A stretch of 6,263 bases of DNA from Sphingomonadaceae bacterium (lineage in GTDB: Bacteria > Pseudomonadota > Alphaproteobacteria > Sphingomonadales > Sphingomonadaceae): the NCBI GenBank assembly GCA_947451875.1, contig CANGBE010000093.1:1-6263 (forward strand). Reading direction: 5' to 3'. The notes below the pieces were generated by a model. It was given only the letters and a program-made list of their open reading frames with translations. It ran no database searches and had not been told where the DNA came from. A program made the position numbers and the translations under genes. Positions 1-6,034 of the stretch are shown in pieces; within the stretch, counting starts at the first letter, position 1, and every line of letters starts with the position of its first letter.

Positions 1-37
1 ACGCATCGCCGGGCTGTTCGGTGGCCGAAAAGCGGAG

Positions 38-1063
38 GTGCAAGACGCCGCCATCGCCGCAGCCGCGCTGCGTTCTGACCGGTTTCGGCAGGATCGCGAG
101 GGCGACTGGCAGAGGCTGGAAGCCATTGTCCAACGCATGGAAGCAGGCCGGATGGGCAAGGTTCCCGATGAAGACCTGCTCGCCCTGCCAGTGCTCTACC
201 GCACGGTTGCATCCAGCCTTTCGGTGGCGCGCGAAACCTCGCTCGATGCCGCGACGCTGGCCTATCTTGAGGCGCTGGTGCAGCGGGCATGGTTCCTCGT
301 CTATGGCCCGCGCACCGGCTTTGCCGCATGGCTGCGCCGGTTTCTGGGCGGCGGCTGGTCGGCAGCGGTGCGCGCCATCTGGTTCGATCTGCTGATCGCG
401 CTGGCCGTGATGGTGGCCGGAACCGCAGTTGGCTGGCTGCTGGTAAGCAGCGATCCCGATTGGTCTTACTCGCTGGTCCCCGGCCAGTTCGCCGACGCCC
501 GTGTGCCCGGTGCGAGCCATGAGGCGCTGAAGGCCACGCTGTTCCACCAGCCCGGCGAGCATCAGGAAGACGCGCTATCCGTCTTTGCCGCCTATCTGTT
601 CAGCAACAATGCGCAGGTTTCCATCCTCGCCTTCGCGCTGGGCTTTGCCTTCGGGATCCCGTCACTTCTGCTGCTGGTGCAGAATACCGGCACTCTGGGG
701 GCGATGTTGTGGCTCTATCACGGACAGGGGCTGACGCTGGATTTTGTCGGCTGGCTGTCGGTCCACGGCACGACAGAGCTGTTCGCGATATTGCTGGCGG
801 GAGCATCTGGCCTGCACGTCGGGCGCTCGATTGCCTTCCCCGGCGCCAAAAGCTCGATGCAAGCGATCCGCGAGGCAGGTCAACGCGCCGCAACGGTAAT
901 GACCGGGGTGGTGCTGATGCTGGTGGTCGCCGCGATGCTTGAAGGCTTTGCCCGCCAGCTGATCAACAATACCGAAGGCCGCTTGACGGTGGGCCTGTCG
1001 ATGCTGGCGATCTGGCTAGCCTATTTCTTCGCCTTCCGCCGTGACCCCAAGGTGTCCACATGA
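38..1063 (+). CDS. SpoIIM-family (DUF95) integral membrane protein
   Basis: This is a multi-pass inner-membrane protein of the stage II sporulation protein M family, 341 aa from the GTG at 38. Residues 1-105 are soluble and helical. Hydrophobic segments follow at about 112-137, 193-222, 230-260, 284-304 and 316-334. The family core is clear: FSNNAQVSILAFALGF near 188-203, the polar in-membrane motif HGTTE at 243-247, and LEGF at 301-304. The biochemical role of non-sporulator members is unknown; the name comes from Bacillus and does not imply sporulation here. The start is uncertain. The frame is open to the left edge, and the GGAG at 34-37 touches the GTG with no spacing, so a start outside the window is possible. 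Residues just after the GTG lead quickly into the conserved RF-Q-DRE-DW-RLE region, which supports 38. It overlaps the next gene by 4 nt (ATGA), so the two are probably translationally coupled. Confidence 0.88.
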   Translation: MQDAAIAAAALRSDRFRQDREGDWQRLEAIVQRMEAGRMGKVPDEDLLALPVLYRTVASSLSVARETSLDAATLAYLEALVQRAWFLVYGPRTGFAAWLRRFLGGGWSAAVRAIWFDLLIALAVMVAGTAVGWLLVSSDPDWSYSLVPGQFADARVPGASHEALKATLFHQPGEHQEDALSVFAAYLFSNNAQVSILAFALGFAFGIPSLLLLVQNTGTLGAMLWLYHGQGLTLDFVGWLSVHGTTELFAILLAGASGLHVGRSIAFPGAKSSMQAIREAGQRAATVMTGVVLMLVVAAMLEGFARQLINNTEGRLTVGLSMLAIWLAYFFAFRRDPKVST

Positions 1064-1995
1064 ACACCGCGGCAATCAAGTATGGCAACGCCGCCATACC
1101 CTCCCGCCGCCAAAGGCTGATGGTGACGCCCGAGGGCATCAGCTTCAACCTGACTGTTGCGAGCCGGGGATCACGACTGGCGGCGCTGCTGCTCGATCTG
1201 TTCATCATCGGCCTGCTTGAAATCGCCACCAGTCTGATCCTGATCTACATCGCTGGCGGCATCGACAACCTGGATCATCTGTCAGGCCGCAAGGACACTG
1301 CTGGTCAGGCCTTGCAGTTCCTGATGATTGTCTATTTCGCGGCGATGTTCCTGTTCCGAAATGGCTATTTCCTGTTCTTTGAGCTGGGCCCACGCGGCGC
1401 GACGCCCGGTAAACGCATGACGGGAATCCGCATCGCCTCGCGAGATGGCGGTCGGCTGACCGCTGAGATGGTGGTCGCCCGTAACCTGCTGCGCGATATC
1501 GAGCTGTTCCTGCCGATCACCTTCCTGCTCGTCGCCAAAGGCGGCGATACCAGTGCGGCCGGGATTGCGGCGGCGGTGTGGTTCCTGATTTTCGCCCTAT
1601 TCCCCTGCTTCAATCGCGATTCCCTGCGCGCCGGAGACCTGATCGCCGGCACATGGGTGGTCGAAGCGCCCAAAACCAAACTGCAAGAGGCCATGTCGCT
1701 CAGCCACACTGCGCAGGGCGGAGCGAGCCAAGCCACGGGCACGGCCTATCGCTTTGGCGAAAAGGAACTGTCGGCCTACGGAGAGTACGAGCTGCAAACG
1801 CTGGAACGGGTCTTACGCGAAGGGCGGCAGGAAGCTATGGCCGCAGTGCACGAAGCGATCTGCCGCAAGATCGGCTGGAACCCCGGCGCAGGCGACGAGC
1901 GCGCTTTCCTTGAAGCCTATTACACCCAGTTGCGCGCTCGGCTGGAAAGCGGGATGCGACTTGGCGTGCGCAAGGCGGATAAGTGGGCGGGTTAG
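1060..1995 (+). CDS. RDD-family membrane protein with C-terminal cytosolic domain
   Basis: This 311-aa protein carries an RDD domain at about residues 28-202. The naming residues are visible: R39 and D46 in the first helix (SRLAALLLDLF), GPRGATPGKR at 110-119, RN..RD at 141-146, and RAGD at 190-193 before the domain end. Hydrophobic segments lie near 38-66, 84-108, 146-159 and 165-183. Residues 205-311 form a charged, helical, presumably cytosolic extension (LQTLERVLREG, AICRKIGW, LEAYYTQLRARLESG) not required by the RDD domain itself. RDD proteins are poorly characterised, and some have been linked to transport or ion tolerance. The ATG at 1060 is chosen for its ATGA overlap with the SpoIIM stop. 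A later ATG at 1120 (MVTPEGI) would also keep the whole domain. Partnership with the SpoIIM protein in the membrane is inferred from the overlap and remembered co-occurrence. Confidence 0.88.
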   Translation: MNTAAIKYGNAAIPSRRQRLMVTPEGISFNLTVASRGSRLAALLLDLFIIGLLEIATSLILIYIAGGIDNLDHLSGRKDTAGQALQFLMIVYFAAMFLFRNGYFLFFELGPRGATPGKRMTGIRIASRDGGRLTAEMVVARNLLRDIELFLPITFLLVAKGGDTSAAGIAAAVWFLIFALFPCFNRDSLRAGDLIAGTWVVEAPKTKLQEAMSLSHTAQGGASQATGTAYRFGEKELSAYGEYELQTLERVLREGRQEAMAAVHEAICRKIGWNPGAGDERAFLEAYYTQLRARLESGMRLGVRKADKWAG

Positions 1996-2000
1996 TTATC

Positions 2001-2462
2001 ATGGACCTTCAAATGCTTGAGGATGACCTCACCGGCCCGAAAATCTGCGATCTCTTGCGCCTGCACCTCACCGAAATGCATAGATGGTCACCGCCTGAAA
2101 GCTGCCATGTGATGCCGGTGGAGCGGCTACGGCAGTCTGATGTTACATTCTGGTCGGCCTGGAATGGCGACAGTCTGGCAGGCTGCGGTGCGATCAAAGA
2201 GATCGACGCACAGCACGGCGAAATCAAATCGATGCGCGCGCATCCGGACTATCGCGGCAAAGGAGTTGGCAAGGCGATCCTGCTGCACCTGCTCGATCAG
2301 GCCAAGCAGCGTGGTTATACCCGCATCAGTCTGGAAACCGGGCGGCCAGAACCTTTCATTCCGGCGCGACGGCTGTATGAGAACCATGGCTTTGCCGAAT
2401 GCCCGCCGTTTGGCGACTACGTTTTCGATGATTTCTCCATGTGCATGACGAAAGAACTATGA
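2001..2462 (+). CDS. GNAT-family N-acetyltransferase (YsnE-like)
   Basis: This is a 153-aa single-domain acetyltransferase that would transfer acetyl from acetyl-CoA to an unknown amine. The order fits the GNAT fold: substrate-side helices at residues 10-46, FWSAWNGDSLAGCGAIKEI for the central strands, then EIKSMRAHPDYRGKGVGKAI at 74-92. In that stretch R85-G-K-G-V-G90 is the CoA pyrophosphate loop. Strand ISLETG (109-114) and the ARRLYENHGF helix (122-131) close the fold. The pattern SPPES...FWSAW...HGEIKSMR...ARRLY resembles Bacillus YsnE and its proteobacterial relatives, by memory only. The ATG at 2001 is preferred to an in-frame GTG at 1983, because it gives the expected N-terminus and lies 5 nt after the RDD stop. 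The stop overlaps the next start as ATGA, so the two GNAT enzymes are probably coupled. The substrate cannot be read from the sequence. Confidence 0.88.
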   Translation: MDLQMLEDDLTGPKICDLLRLHLTEMHRWSPPESCHVMPVERLRQSDVTFWSAWNGDSLAGCGAIKEIDAQHGEIKSMRAHPDYRGKGVGKAILLHLLDQAKQRGYTRISLETGRPEPFIPARRLYENHGFAECPPFGDYVFDDFSMCMTKEL

Positions 2463-2980
2463 GCGAACTGATCCTCCGTCCGGCCAGCGAAGCCGACATT
2501 CCAGCCCTCTCGAAGCTCGGCATCGACAGTTTCATCGAAAAATTCGGCCACATGTACACGCCAAAGGACCTCGCGACTTTTCTGGAGGAGGCCCATTCTC
2601 ACGGCGCTCTTGCTGCTGAAATCGCAAACCCAGCGCGGCTCTATCGGCTCGCCGAGCGCGATGGTGCGCTGGTGGGCTATTGCAAACTCGGCCTGACCTG
2701 CGGCTTTCCCGAACACGCCCGGGGCAAGAATGTGCTGGAACTCAAGCAGCTATACACCGCGCCGGGTGCAACGGGCGGCGGGATTGGCAAGGCGCTGATG
2801 GATTGGGCGATGGCTGAATTCACCGCACGAAACGCCGATGAGGTGCAGCTATCGGTATGGAGCGGCAACGATGGCGCGCAGCGGTTTTATGCTCGGCTGG
2901 GCTTTGAAAAAGTGGCTGACATAACTTTCCGCGTCGGCGAGCAACTCGATGAGGAATTTCTGTTCGCAAGGATGATGTAG
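2459..2980 (+). CDS. GNAT-family N-acetyltransferase with altered CoA loop
   Basis: This 173-aa protein is a second GNAT enzyme, unlike the first in sequence. The N-terminal LILRPASEADIPALSKL is the usual first strand and helix. FIEKFGHMYTPKDLATFLEE (25-44) resembles the substrate region of GNAT proteins often annotated as PaiA-like polyamine acetyltransferases. Motif A runs ELKQLYTAPGATGGGIGKAL at about 94-113. The normal Q/R-x-x-G-x-G/A loop reads T105-G-G-G-I-G110, so the first basic or amide residue is replaced by threonine. Motif B, LSVWSGNDGAQRFYARLGFE (131-150), is intact and keeps the tyrosine in RFYARLGF. The start at 2459 gives an ATGA overlap with the preceding stop. An in-frame ATG at 2441 would add six residues (MHDERT) inside the previous gene and is less likely. 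Function as an acetyltransferase is likely; polyamine specificity is a guess. Confidence 0.85.
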   Translation: MSELILRPASEADIPALSKLGIDSFIEKFGHMYTPKDLATFLEEAHSHGALAAEIANPARLYRLAERDGALVGYCKLGLTCGFPEHARGKNVLELKQLYTAPGATGGGIGKALMDWAMAEFTARNADEVQLSVWSGNDGAQRFYARLGFEKVADITFRVGEQLDEEFLFARMM

Positions 2981-2991
2981 CAGCCTATATC
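2963..2991 (+). promoter_or_regulatory. Possible promoter giving a leaderless ispG transcript
   Basis: TTCGCA (2963-2968) and TATATC (2986-2991) are separated by exactly 17 nt and each match four of six consensus positions of a housekeeping -35/-10 pair. A transcript starting about 7 nt after the -10 box would begin at the A of the ispG ATG (2998). The 17-nt gap (CAGCCTATATCCCCTCC) has no Shine-Dalgarno sequence, which would fit leaderless translation. The match is weak and the -35 box lies inside the end of the preceding gene, so this is only a candidate. Confidence 0.3.
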
Positions 2992-2997
2992 CCCTCC

Positions 2998-4107
2998 ATG
3001 TCCTCAATCCGTCCTTGGCGCGATATAGCGCGCCGCCAATCTCGCCAGATCATGGTCGGCAGCGTTCCAGTTGGCGGCGATGCGCCGATCACGGTGCAGA
3101 CCATGACCAACACGCTCACCTCTGATGCGGTTGCCACCATCGATCAGATCCGACGCTGTGAGGAAGCCGGAGCCGACCTGATCCGCGTCTCCTGCCCGGA
3201 TGAGGCTTCAACTGCCGCGTTCAAGCAAATCGCTAAGGCCGCGCGCGTTCCGCTGATCGCCGACATTCATTTCCACTACAAACGCGCGCTGGAGGCAGCC
3301 GATGCGGGTGCCGCTTGCTTGCGGATCAACCCGGGCAATATCGGCTCCAGCGAGCGCGTCGCCGAAGTGGTGCGCGCCGCCAAGGCCAACGGCTGCGCCA
3401 TCCGTATCGGGGTAAACGCCGGGAGCCTCGAGAAAGACCTGCTGGAAAAATATGGCGAACCTTGCCCTGAAGCACTGGTCGAATCGGCGCTCGATCACAT
3501 AAAACTGCTGCAGGATCACGATTTCCACGAATACAAAGTGGCGGTGAAGGCCTCTGACGTGTTCCTCGCCGTCGCCGCCTATATGCAGCTGGCCGATGCG
3601 GTCGATTGCCCGCTGCATCTGGGCATTACCGAAGCCGGCGGGCTAATCGGCGGCACGGTCAAGAGCGCCATCGGCATCGGCAACATGCTGTGGGCCGGTG
3701 TGGGCGACACGATCCGCGTGTCGCTCTCCGCCGAGCCAGAAGAGGAAGTGCGCGTCGGGTTCGAGATCCTGAAATCGCTTGGCCTGCGGACCCGCGGCGT
3801 GCGCGTCGTCTCTTGCCCATCATGCGCGCGGCAGGGCTTTGACGTGATCCGGACGGTCGAGGCTCTGGAAGCCCGGCTCAGCCACATCAAGACCCCGATG
3901 AGCCTCTCGGTACTCGGCTGCGTGGTCAACGGCCCCGGCGAAGCGCGTGAGACCGACATCGGCATCACTGGCGGCGGCAATGGCAAGCATATGGTCTATC
4001 TCTCGGGCGTGACCGACCATCATATCTCAAGCGAGGCCATGCTCGACCACGTGGTGGCGCTGGTCGAGGCCAAGGCTGCGGAGCTGGAGACCCAGCAGGC
4101 CACCTGA
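2998..4107 (+). CDS. ispG: 4-hydroxy-3-methylbut-2-enyl diphosphate synthase IspG (GcpE)
   Basis: IspG performs the penultimate step of the MEP isoprenoid pathway. It reductively converts methylerythritol cyclodiphosphate (MEcPP) to HMBPP in the cytosol with a [4Fe-4S] cluster, fed by flavodoxin or ferredoxin. The 369-aa length matches the compact two-domain bacterial form. The TIM-barrel part includes RRQSRQIMVGSVPVGGDAP, VQTMTNTLTSD, LIADIHFHY and LRINPGNIG. The C-terminal Fe-S domain has all three cluster cysteines, C273 and C276 in SCPSCARQGFDV and C308 in GCVVNGPGEA, plus the ligand glutamate E315 in NGPGE. The start at 2998 is supported by the family N-terminus RPWRDIARRQSRQI; a later ATG at 3052 would cut it. 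No Shine-Dalgarno sequence precedes the start (see the promoter candidate at 2963-2991). It lies 17 nt after the second GNAT gene with no evident functional tie. It is expected to be essential if no mevalonate route exists. Confidence 0.98.
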   Translation: MSSIRPWRDIARRQSRQIMVGSVPVGGDAPITVQTMTNTLTSDAVATIDQIRRCEEAGADLIRVSCPDEASTAAFKQIAKAARVPLIADIHFHYKRALEAADAGAACLRINPGNIGSSERVAEVVRAAKANGCAIRIGVNAGSLEKDLLEKYGEPCPEALVESALDHIKLLQDHDFHEYKVAVKASDVFLAVAAYMQLADAVDCPLHLGITEAGGLIGGTVKSAIGIGNMLWAGVGDTIRVSLSAEPEEEVRVGFEILKSLGLRTRGVRVVSCPSCARQGFDVIRTVEALEARLSHIKTPMSLSVLGCVVNGPGEARETDIGITGGGNGKHMVYLSGVTDHHISSEAMLDHVVALVEAKAAELETQQAT

Positions 4108-4111
4108 TATT

Positions 4112-4140
4112 CGCGAATTGCTAATACATTCGCGTTATTT
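4112..4140 (+). terminator. Stem-loop after ispG, possible intrinsic terminator
   Basis: CGCGAAT (4112-4118) pairs perfectly with ATTCGCG (4128-4134) around a 9-nt loop (TGCTAATAC), and TTATTT follows (4135-4140). It starts 4 nt after the ispG stop. A 7-bp stem with a short, interrupted T-run is weak for an intrinsic terminator. The left arm is also part of a 10-nt perfect palindrome, ATTCGCGAAT (4109-4118), so a protein-binding site is an alternative. Confidence 0.4.
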
Positions 4141-4147
4141 CAGGGCC

Positions 4148-4678
4148 ATGAATCGCCTGACCTTCACTGCCTTCGCGGCTGTTCTGTTCATGGGCCTGCT
4201 CGCCATGATTGCCGGACGGCTTGTGATTCCGGGTCAGCAAGCAGTTGAAAAAACTACGATAAAAAGCAAGGCAAAGAGCCATTTCGCTGCAGAGCCAGAA
4301 GCCAGCCCCGACCCTACGGTGATCCGCCGCGACAGTTCGGGGCGGTTCAGCCTTGATGCCAAGGTCAACGGCAATGACACGCGGTTCCTTGTCGATACCG
4401 GCGCTGATGTCGTGGTGCTGACGGTGGCGACAGCACAGAATTCAGGCGTTCCGGTTGACACCTCGAGCTTCCAGCCGATCGTGCAAACCGCCTCCGGTGA
4501 GGGCAAAGGCGCCCGCTACACCGTACATGAGCTTGAAGTCGCCGGACGCAGCTTCCGCAATGTTGATGTCGTTGTGGTAGAAGGGCTGGAGACCAACCTG
4601 CTTGGCCAGACGCTGATCAGCAAGCTTGGCGGTGTTTCGGTGAATGGCGACTCGATGGTGCTGGGCAAGACTGAATAG
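4148..4678 (+). CDS. Membrane-anchored retropepsin-like aspartic protease (TIGR02281-like)
   Basis: This 176-aa protein has one N-terminal hydrophobic segment (about residues 4-28, from MNRLTFTAFAAVLFMGLL to RLVIPG). A charged linker covers 30-60, and a single retropepsin-type domain occupies about 65-175, most likely on the periplasmic side. The catalytic motif is FLVDTGADVVVLT, with D83-T84-G85. The family's second hallmark, NLLGQTLISKLGG, follows near 150-162. One DTG per chain means an active enzyme would need to dimerise, as in retroviral proteases. The family is common in alphaproteobacteria, but its substrates are not known to me. The ATG at 4148 is chosen: a weak AGGG (4142-4145) precedes it and it places the hydrophobic segment at the very N-terminus. 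A TTG at 4118 in the same frame would start inside the post-ispG stem-loop. The gene is 40 nt downstream of ispG and 43 nt upstream of a GNAT gene. Confidence 0.87.
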   Translation: MNRLTFTAFAAVLFMGLLAMIAGRLVIPGQQAVEKTTIKSKAKSHFAAEPEASPDPTVIRRDSSGRFSLDAKVNGNDTRFLVDTGADVVVLTVATAQNSGVPVDTSSFQPIVQTASGEGKGARYTVHELEVAGRSFRNVDVVVVEGLETNLLGQTLISKLGGVSVNGDSMVLGKTE

Positions 4679-4690
4679 AGCAGCTTGCAC

Positions 4691-4718
4691 AACGCGAACT
4701 TTCGCGGCTAACCGCGTT
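4691..4718 (+). other. Overlapping CGCG hairpins in front of the third GNAT gene
   Basis: Three CGCG words allow mutually exclusive folds: CGCGA-ACTT-TCGCG (4693-4706), CGCGG-CTAA-CCGCG (4703-4716), and a long-range pairing of AACGCG (4691-4696) with CGCGTT (4713-4718). The second hairpin ends 5 nt before the ATG at 4722. No Shine-Dalgarno sequence is visible in this gap. The layout could terminate the protease transcript or control the downstream start, but the stems are only 5-6 bp. Confidence 0.35.
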
Positions 4719-4721
4719 TGC

Positions 4722-5201
4722 ATGACCATTGCCATCCGCCCTGCCACTCCCGCCGACGTCCCCCTGATTGCCGCGCTGATCCGCGAACTGGCGGAATATG
4801 AAAAGCTGGCTAACGAAGTCCGCTGCACCGAGGACATGCTCGAAGCCTATCTATTCGGTATGCACCCGATGGCCGAAGTGGTGATCGGCGAGGCATCTGG
4901 TATCGCGCAAGGATTCGCCCTGTTCTTCCACAATTTCTCGACCTTCGAAGGGCGGCCCGGGATCTATCTGGAAGACCTGTTCGTGCGGCCAGAGGCGCGC
5001 GGAGCCGGGCTTGGCAAGGCCTTGCTCTCGCATCTGGCTACTATCGCTGTAGAACGCGGCTGCGCCCGGTTTGAATGGTCGGTGCTTGATTGGAACGAGC
5101 CGGCTATCGGATTCTATCGCAAGCTGGGCGCGCGGCCGATGGATGAGTGGACGATCATGCGGCTGGATGGCGAGGCTCTAAAGGCGCTTGCCCGAGGCTG
5201 A
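4722..5201 (+). CDS. GNAT-family N-acetyltransferase, spermidine/spermine acetyltransferase-like
   Basis: This is a 159-aa acetyltransferase of the SSAT/diamine acetyltransferase type. The hallmarks, in order, are IRPATPADVPLIAALIRELAEYEK at the N-terminus, GFALFFHNFSTFEGRPG (64-80), YLEDLFVRPEARGAGLGKAL (82-101) with the CoA loop R93-G-A-G-L-G98, and VLDWNEPAIGFYRKLGA (121-137). The last segment holds Y132, equivalent to the catalytic tyrosine of animal SSAT enzymes. Known relatives acetylate polyamines or thialysine-like amines, but bacterial members of this subgroup are mostly untested, so the substrate is inferred. The start at 4722 fits the family N-terminus. Upstream in-frame codons back to 4644 lie inside the protease gene and translate to an Arg/Cys-rich stretch unlike any GNAT. 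It has no recognisable ribosome binding site and is preceded by alternative hairpins. Confidence 0.92.
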   Translation: MTIAIRPATPADVPLIAALIRELAEYEKLANEVRCTEDMLEAYLFGMHPMAEVVIGEASGIAQGFALFFHNFSTFEGRPGIYLEDLFVRPEARGAGLGKALLSHLATIAVERGCARFEWSVLDWNEPAIGFYRKLGARPMDEWTIMRLDGEALKALARG

Positions 5202-5223
5202 AACAGGCCAAATTCAGCGCCTC
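5194..5223 (+). terminator. Bulged stem-loop across the third GNAT stop codon
   Basis: GAGGC-TGAA (5194-5202) pairs with TTCA-(GC bulge)-GCCTC (5213-5223) around a 10-nt loop (ACAGGCCAAA). That makes nine pairs with one 2-nt bulge, and the TGA stop (5199-5201) sits in the left arm. No T-run follows directly (ATCGCAGTTT). It may be a weak or factor-assisted terminator, or simply an RNA 3' structure. The rest of the 93-nt gap (to 5294) shows no convincing promoter, although TTGACG occurs at 5232-5237. Confidence 0.3.
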
Positions 5224-5294
5224 ATCGCAGTTTGACGTGCATTCACCGCTATTGTTTGGCGAATCGTCATGCGCGACCTTAGCTTAGGCTCTGT

Positions 5295-6029
5295 ATGAAC
5301 CATGCCATGAACAGACGTGGAATCTTGAGTAGAGGCCTGGCTCTGGGTGCTGCACTCGCCCTGCCCGGACGTGCAACTGCGCGATCGGCCCAGCAGGAAC
5401 CACTGGCATCGGATTTCGACAAAGCATTTGGCCGGACACCCGAGGGCACCGTGCCTTTTGAGGCTGTGCCACCTGCTCCGGCGCTACCCACAGCAGTCGG
5501 CCCTGATCCCGCTTATGATCGCAAGGTGCTTGCTCTGGCCAAACGCCAGATCGAGCGCGCTGGCTCAAAGGTATGGCGCAGCGACATCGTCGGCGTTGCC
5601 GATTTCGCCCGGCCTTCGTCGCTGCCGCGCCTGCACTTTGCCAATCTGGAAAACGGCACAGTCCGCTCGTTCTACGTGGCGCATGGCCGCGGTTCTGACC
5701 CCGAGCATGATGGCTGGCTCAAAACCTTCTCGAACCAGCCCGGCAGCGAGGCAACCTCGCGCGGGGCCTATCTCACTGCCGAATGGTATCACGGCAAATA
5801 CGGCACCTCGATCCGACTTGTCGGACTGGATCAGGACAACAGCACCGCGCTGGAACGCGCCATCGTCATGCACCCGGCACCCTATGCCTCGCCAAACTGG
5901 ATCGAGAAATACGGCAAACTGGGGCGCAGCGAAGGTTGCTTCGCCATGGCGCCGGACCAGTTCAATGAGGCACTTTGGAACCTTTCAGGCGGCCGCCTGC
6001 TCTATGCTGATCGGATCGGCGAGGCCTGA
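5295..6029 (+). CDS. Exported murein L,D-transpeptidase (YkuD_2 type)
   Basis: This 244-aa protein belongs to the murein L,D-transpeptidase catalytic-domain family (YkuD_2, PF13645). It would act in the periplasm, using a cysteine to cut and rejoin peptidoglycan stem peptides. The N-terminus NRRGILSRGLALGAALALPG has twin arginines (R7-R8) before a hydrophobic run, with a possible cut after ATA at residue 29, which suggests Tat export. The mature part contains LHFANLENGTVRSFYVAHG (about 113-131, H130), TSRGAYLTAEWYHGKYG, IVMHPAPYAS (H193) and the active-site motif GRSEGCFAM, with C215 as nucleophile. Length and motif order suit a complete enzyme. The ATG at 5295 has AGG at 5286-5288 with good spacing; the ATG at 5307 is an alternative that keeps the twin arginines. 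It converges on another probable L,D-transpeptidase with 3 nt between stops. The exact cross-link made (3-3 bridges or lipoprotein attachment) cannot be read from the sequence. Confidence 0.9.
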   Translation: MNHAMNRRGILSRGLALGAALALPGRATARSAQQEPLASDFDKAFGRTPEGTVPFEAVPPAPALPTAVGPDPAYDRKVLALAKRQIERAGSKVWRSDIVGVADFARPSSLPRLHFANLENGTVRSFYVAHGRGSDPEHDGWLKTFSNQPGSEATSRGAYLTAEWYHGKYGTSIRLVGLDQDNSTALERAIVMHPAPYASPNWIEKYGKLGRSEGCFAMAPDQFNEALWNLSGGRLLYADRIGEA

Positions 6030-6034
6030 GCCTC
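6021..6034. terminator. Short stem-loop between two convergent stop codons
   Basis: GAGGC (6021-6025), loop CTGA and GCCTC (6030-6034) form a perfect 5-bp hairpin that covers the stop codon of the left gene and part of the stop of the right one. Neither side has a T-run, so intrinsic termination would be weak. It is reported because it is the only structure where two transcripts meet, and because the stem sequence repeats that at 5194-5223. Confidence 0.25.

Noticed and set aside
38..1063. Evidence for sporulation from the SpoIIM-type gene
   Set aside because: SpoIIM/DUF95 proteins are widespread in non-sporulating bacteria. Nothing else in the window relates to sporulation.
2441..2458. Earlier ATG for the second GNAT gene
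   Set aside because: The ATGA overlap at 2459 is the normal coupling arrangement and gives the expected N-terminus MSELILRPAS.
3208..3986. Long minus-strand open frames opposite ispG
   Set aside because: They are antisense to a gene with all catalytic cysteines conserved, and show no recognisable domain or start signal.
4118..4147. Earlier TTG start for the aspartic protease
   Set aside because: It would begin inside the post-ispG palindrome and place ten polar residues ahead of the membrane segment. The ATG at 4148 is a better start.
4644..4721. Earlier start for the third GNAT gene inside the protease gene
   Set aside because: The extra 26 residues are Arg/Cys-rich and unrelated to GNAT N-termini. 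The family start MTIAIRPATPAD is at 4722.
5232..5260. TTGACG as a -35 box of a promoter for the transpeptidase
   Set aside because: No acceptable -10 box lies 16-18 nt downstream. TATTGT at 5250-5255 is only 12 nt away.
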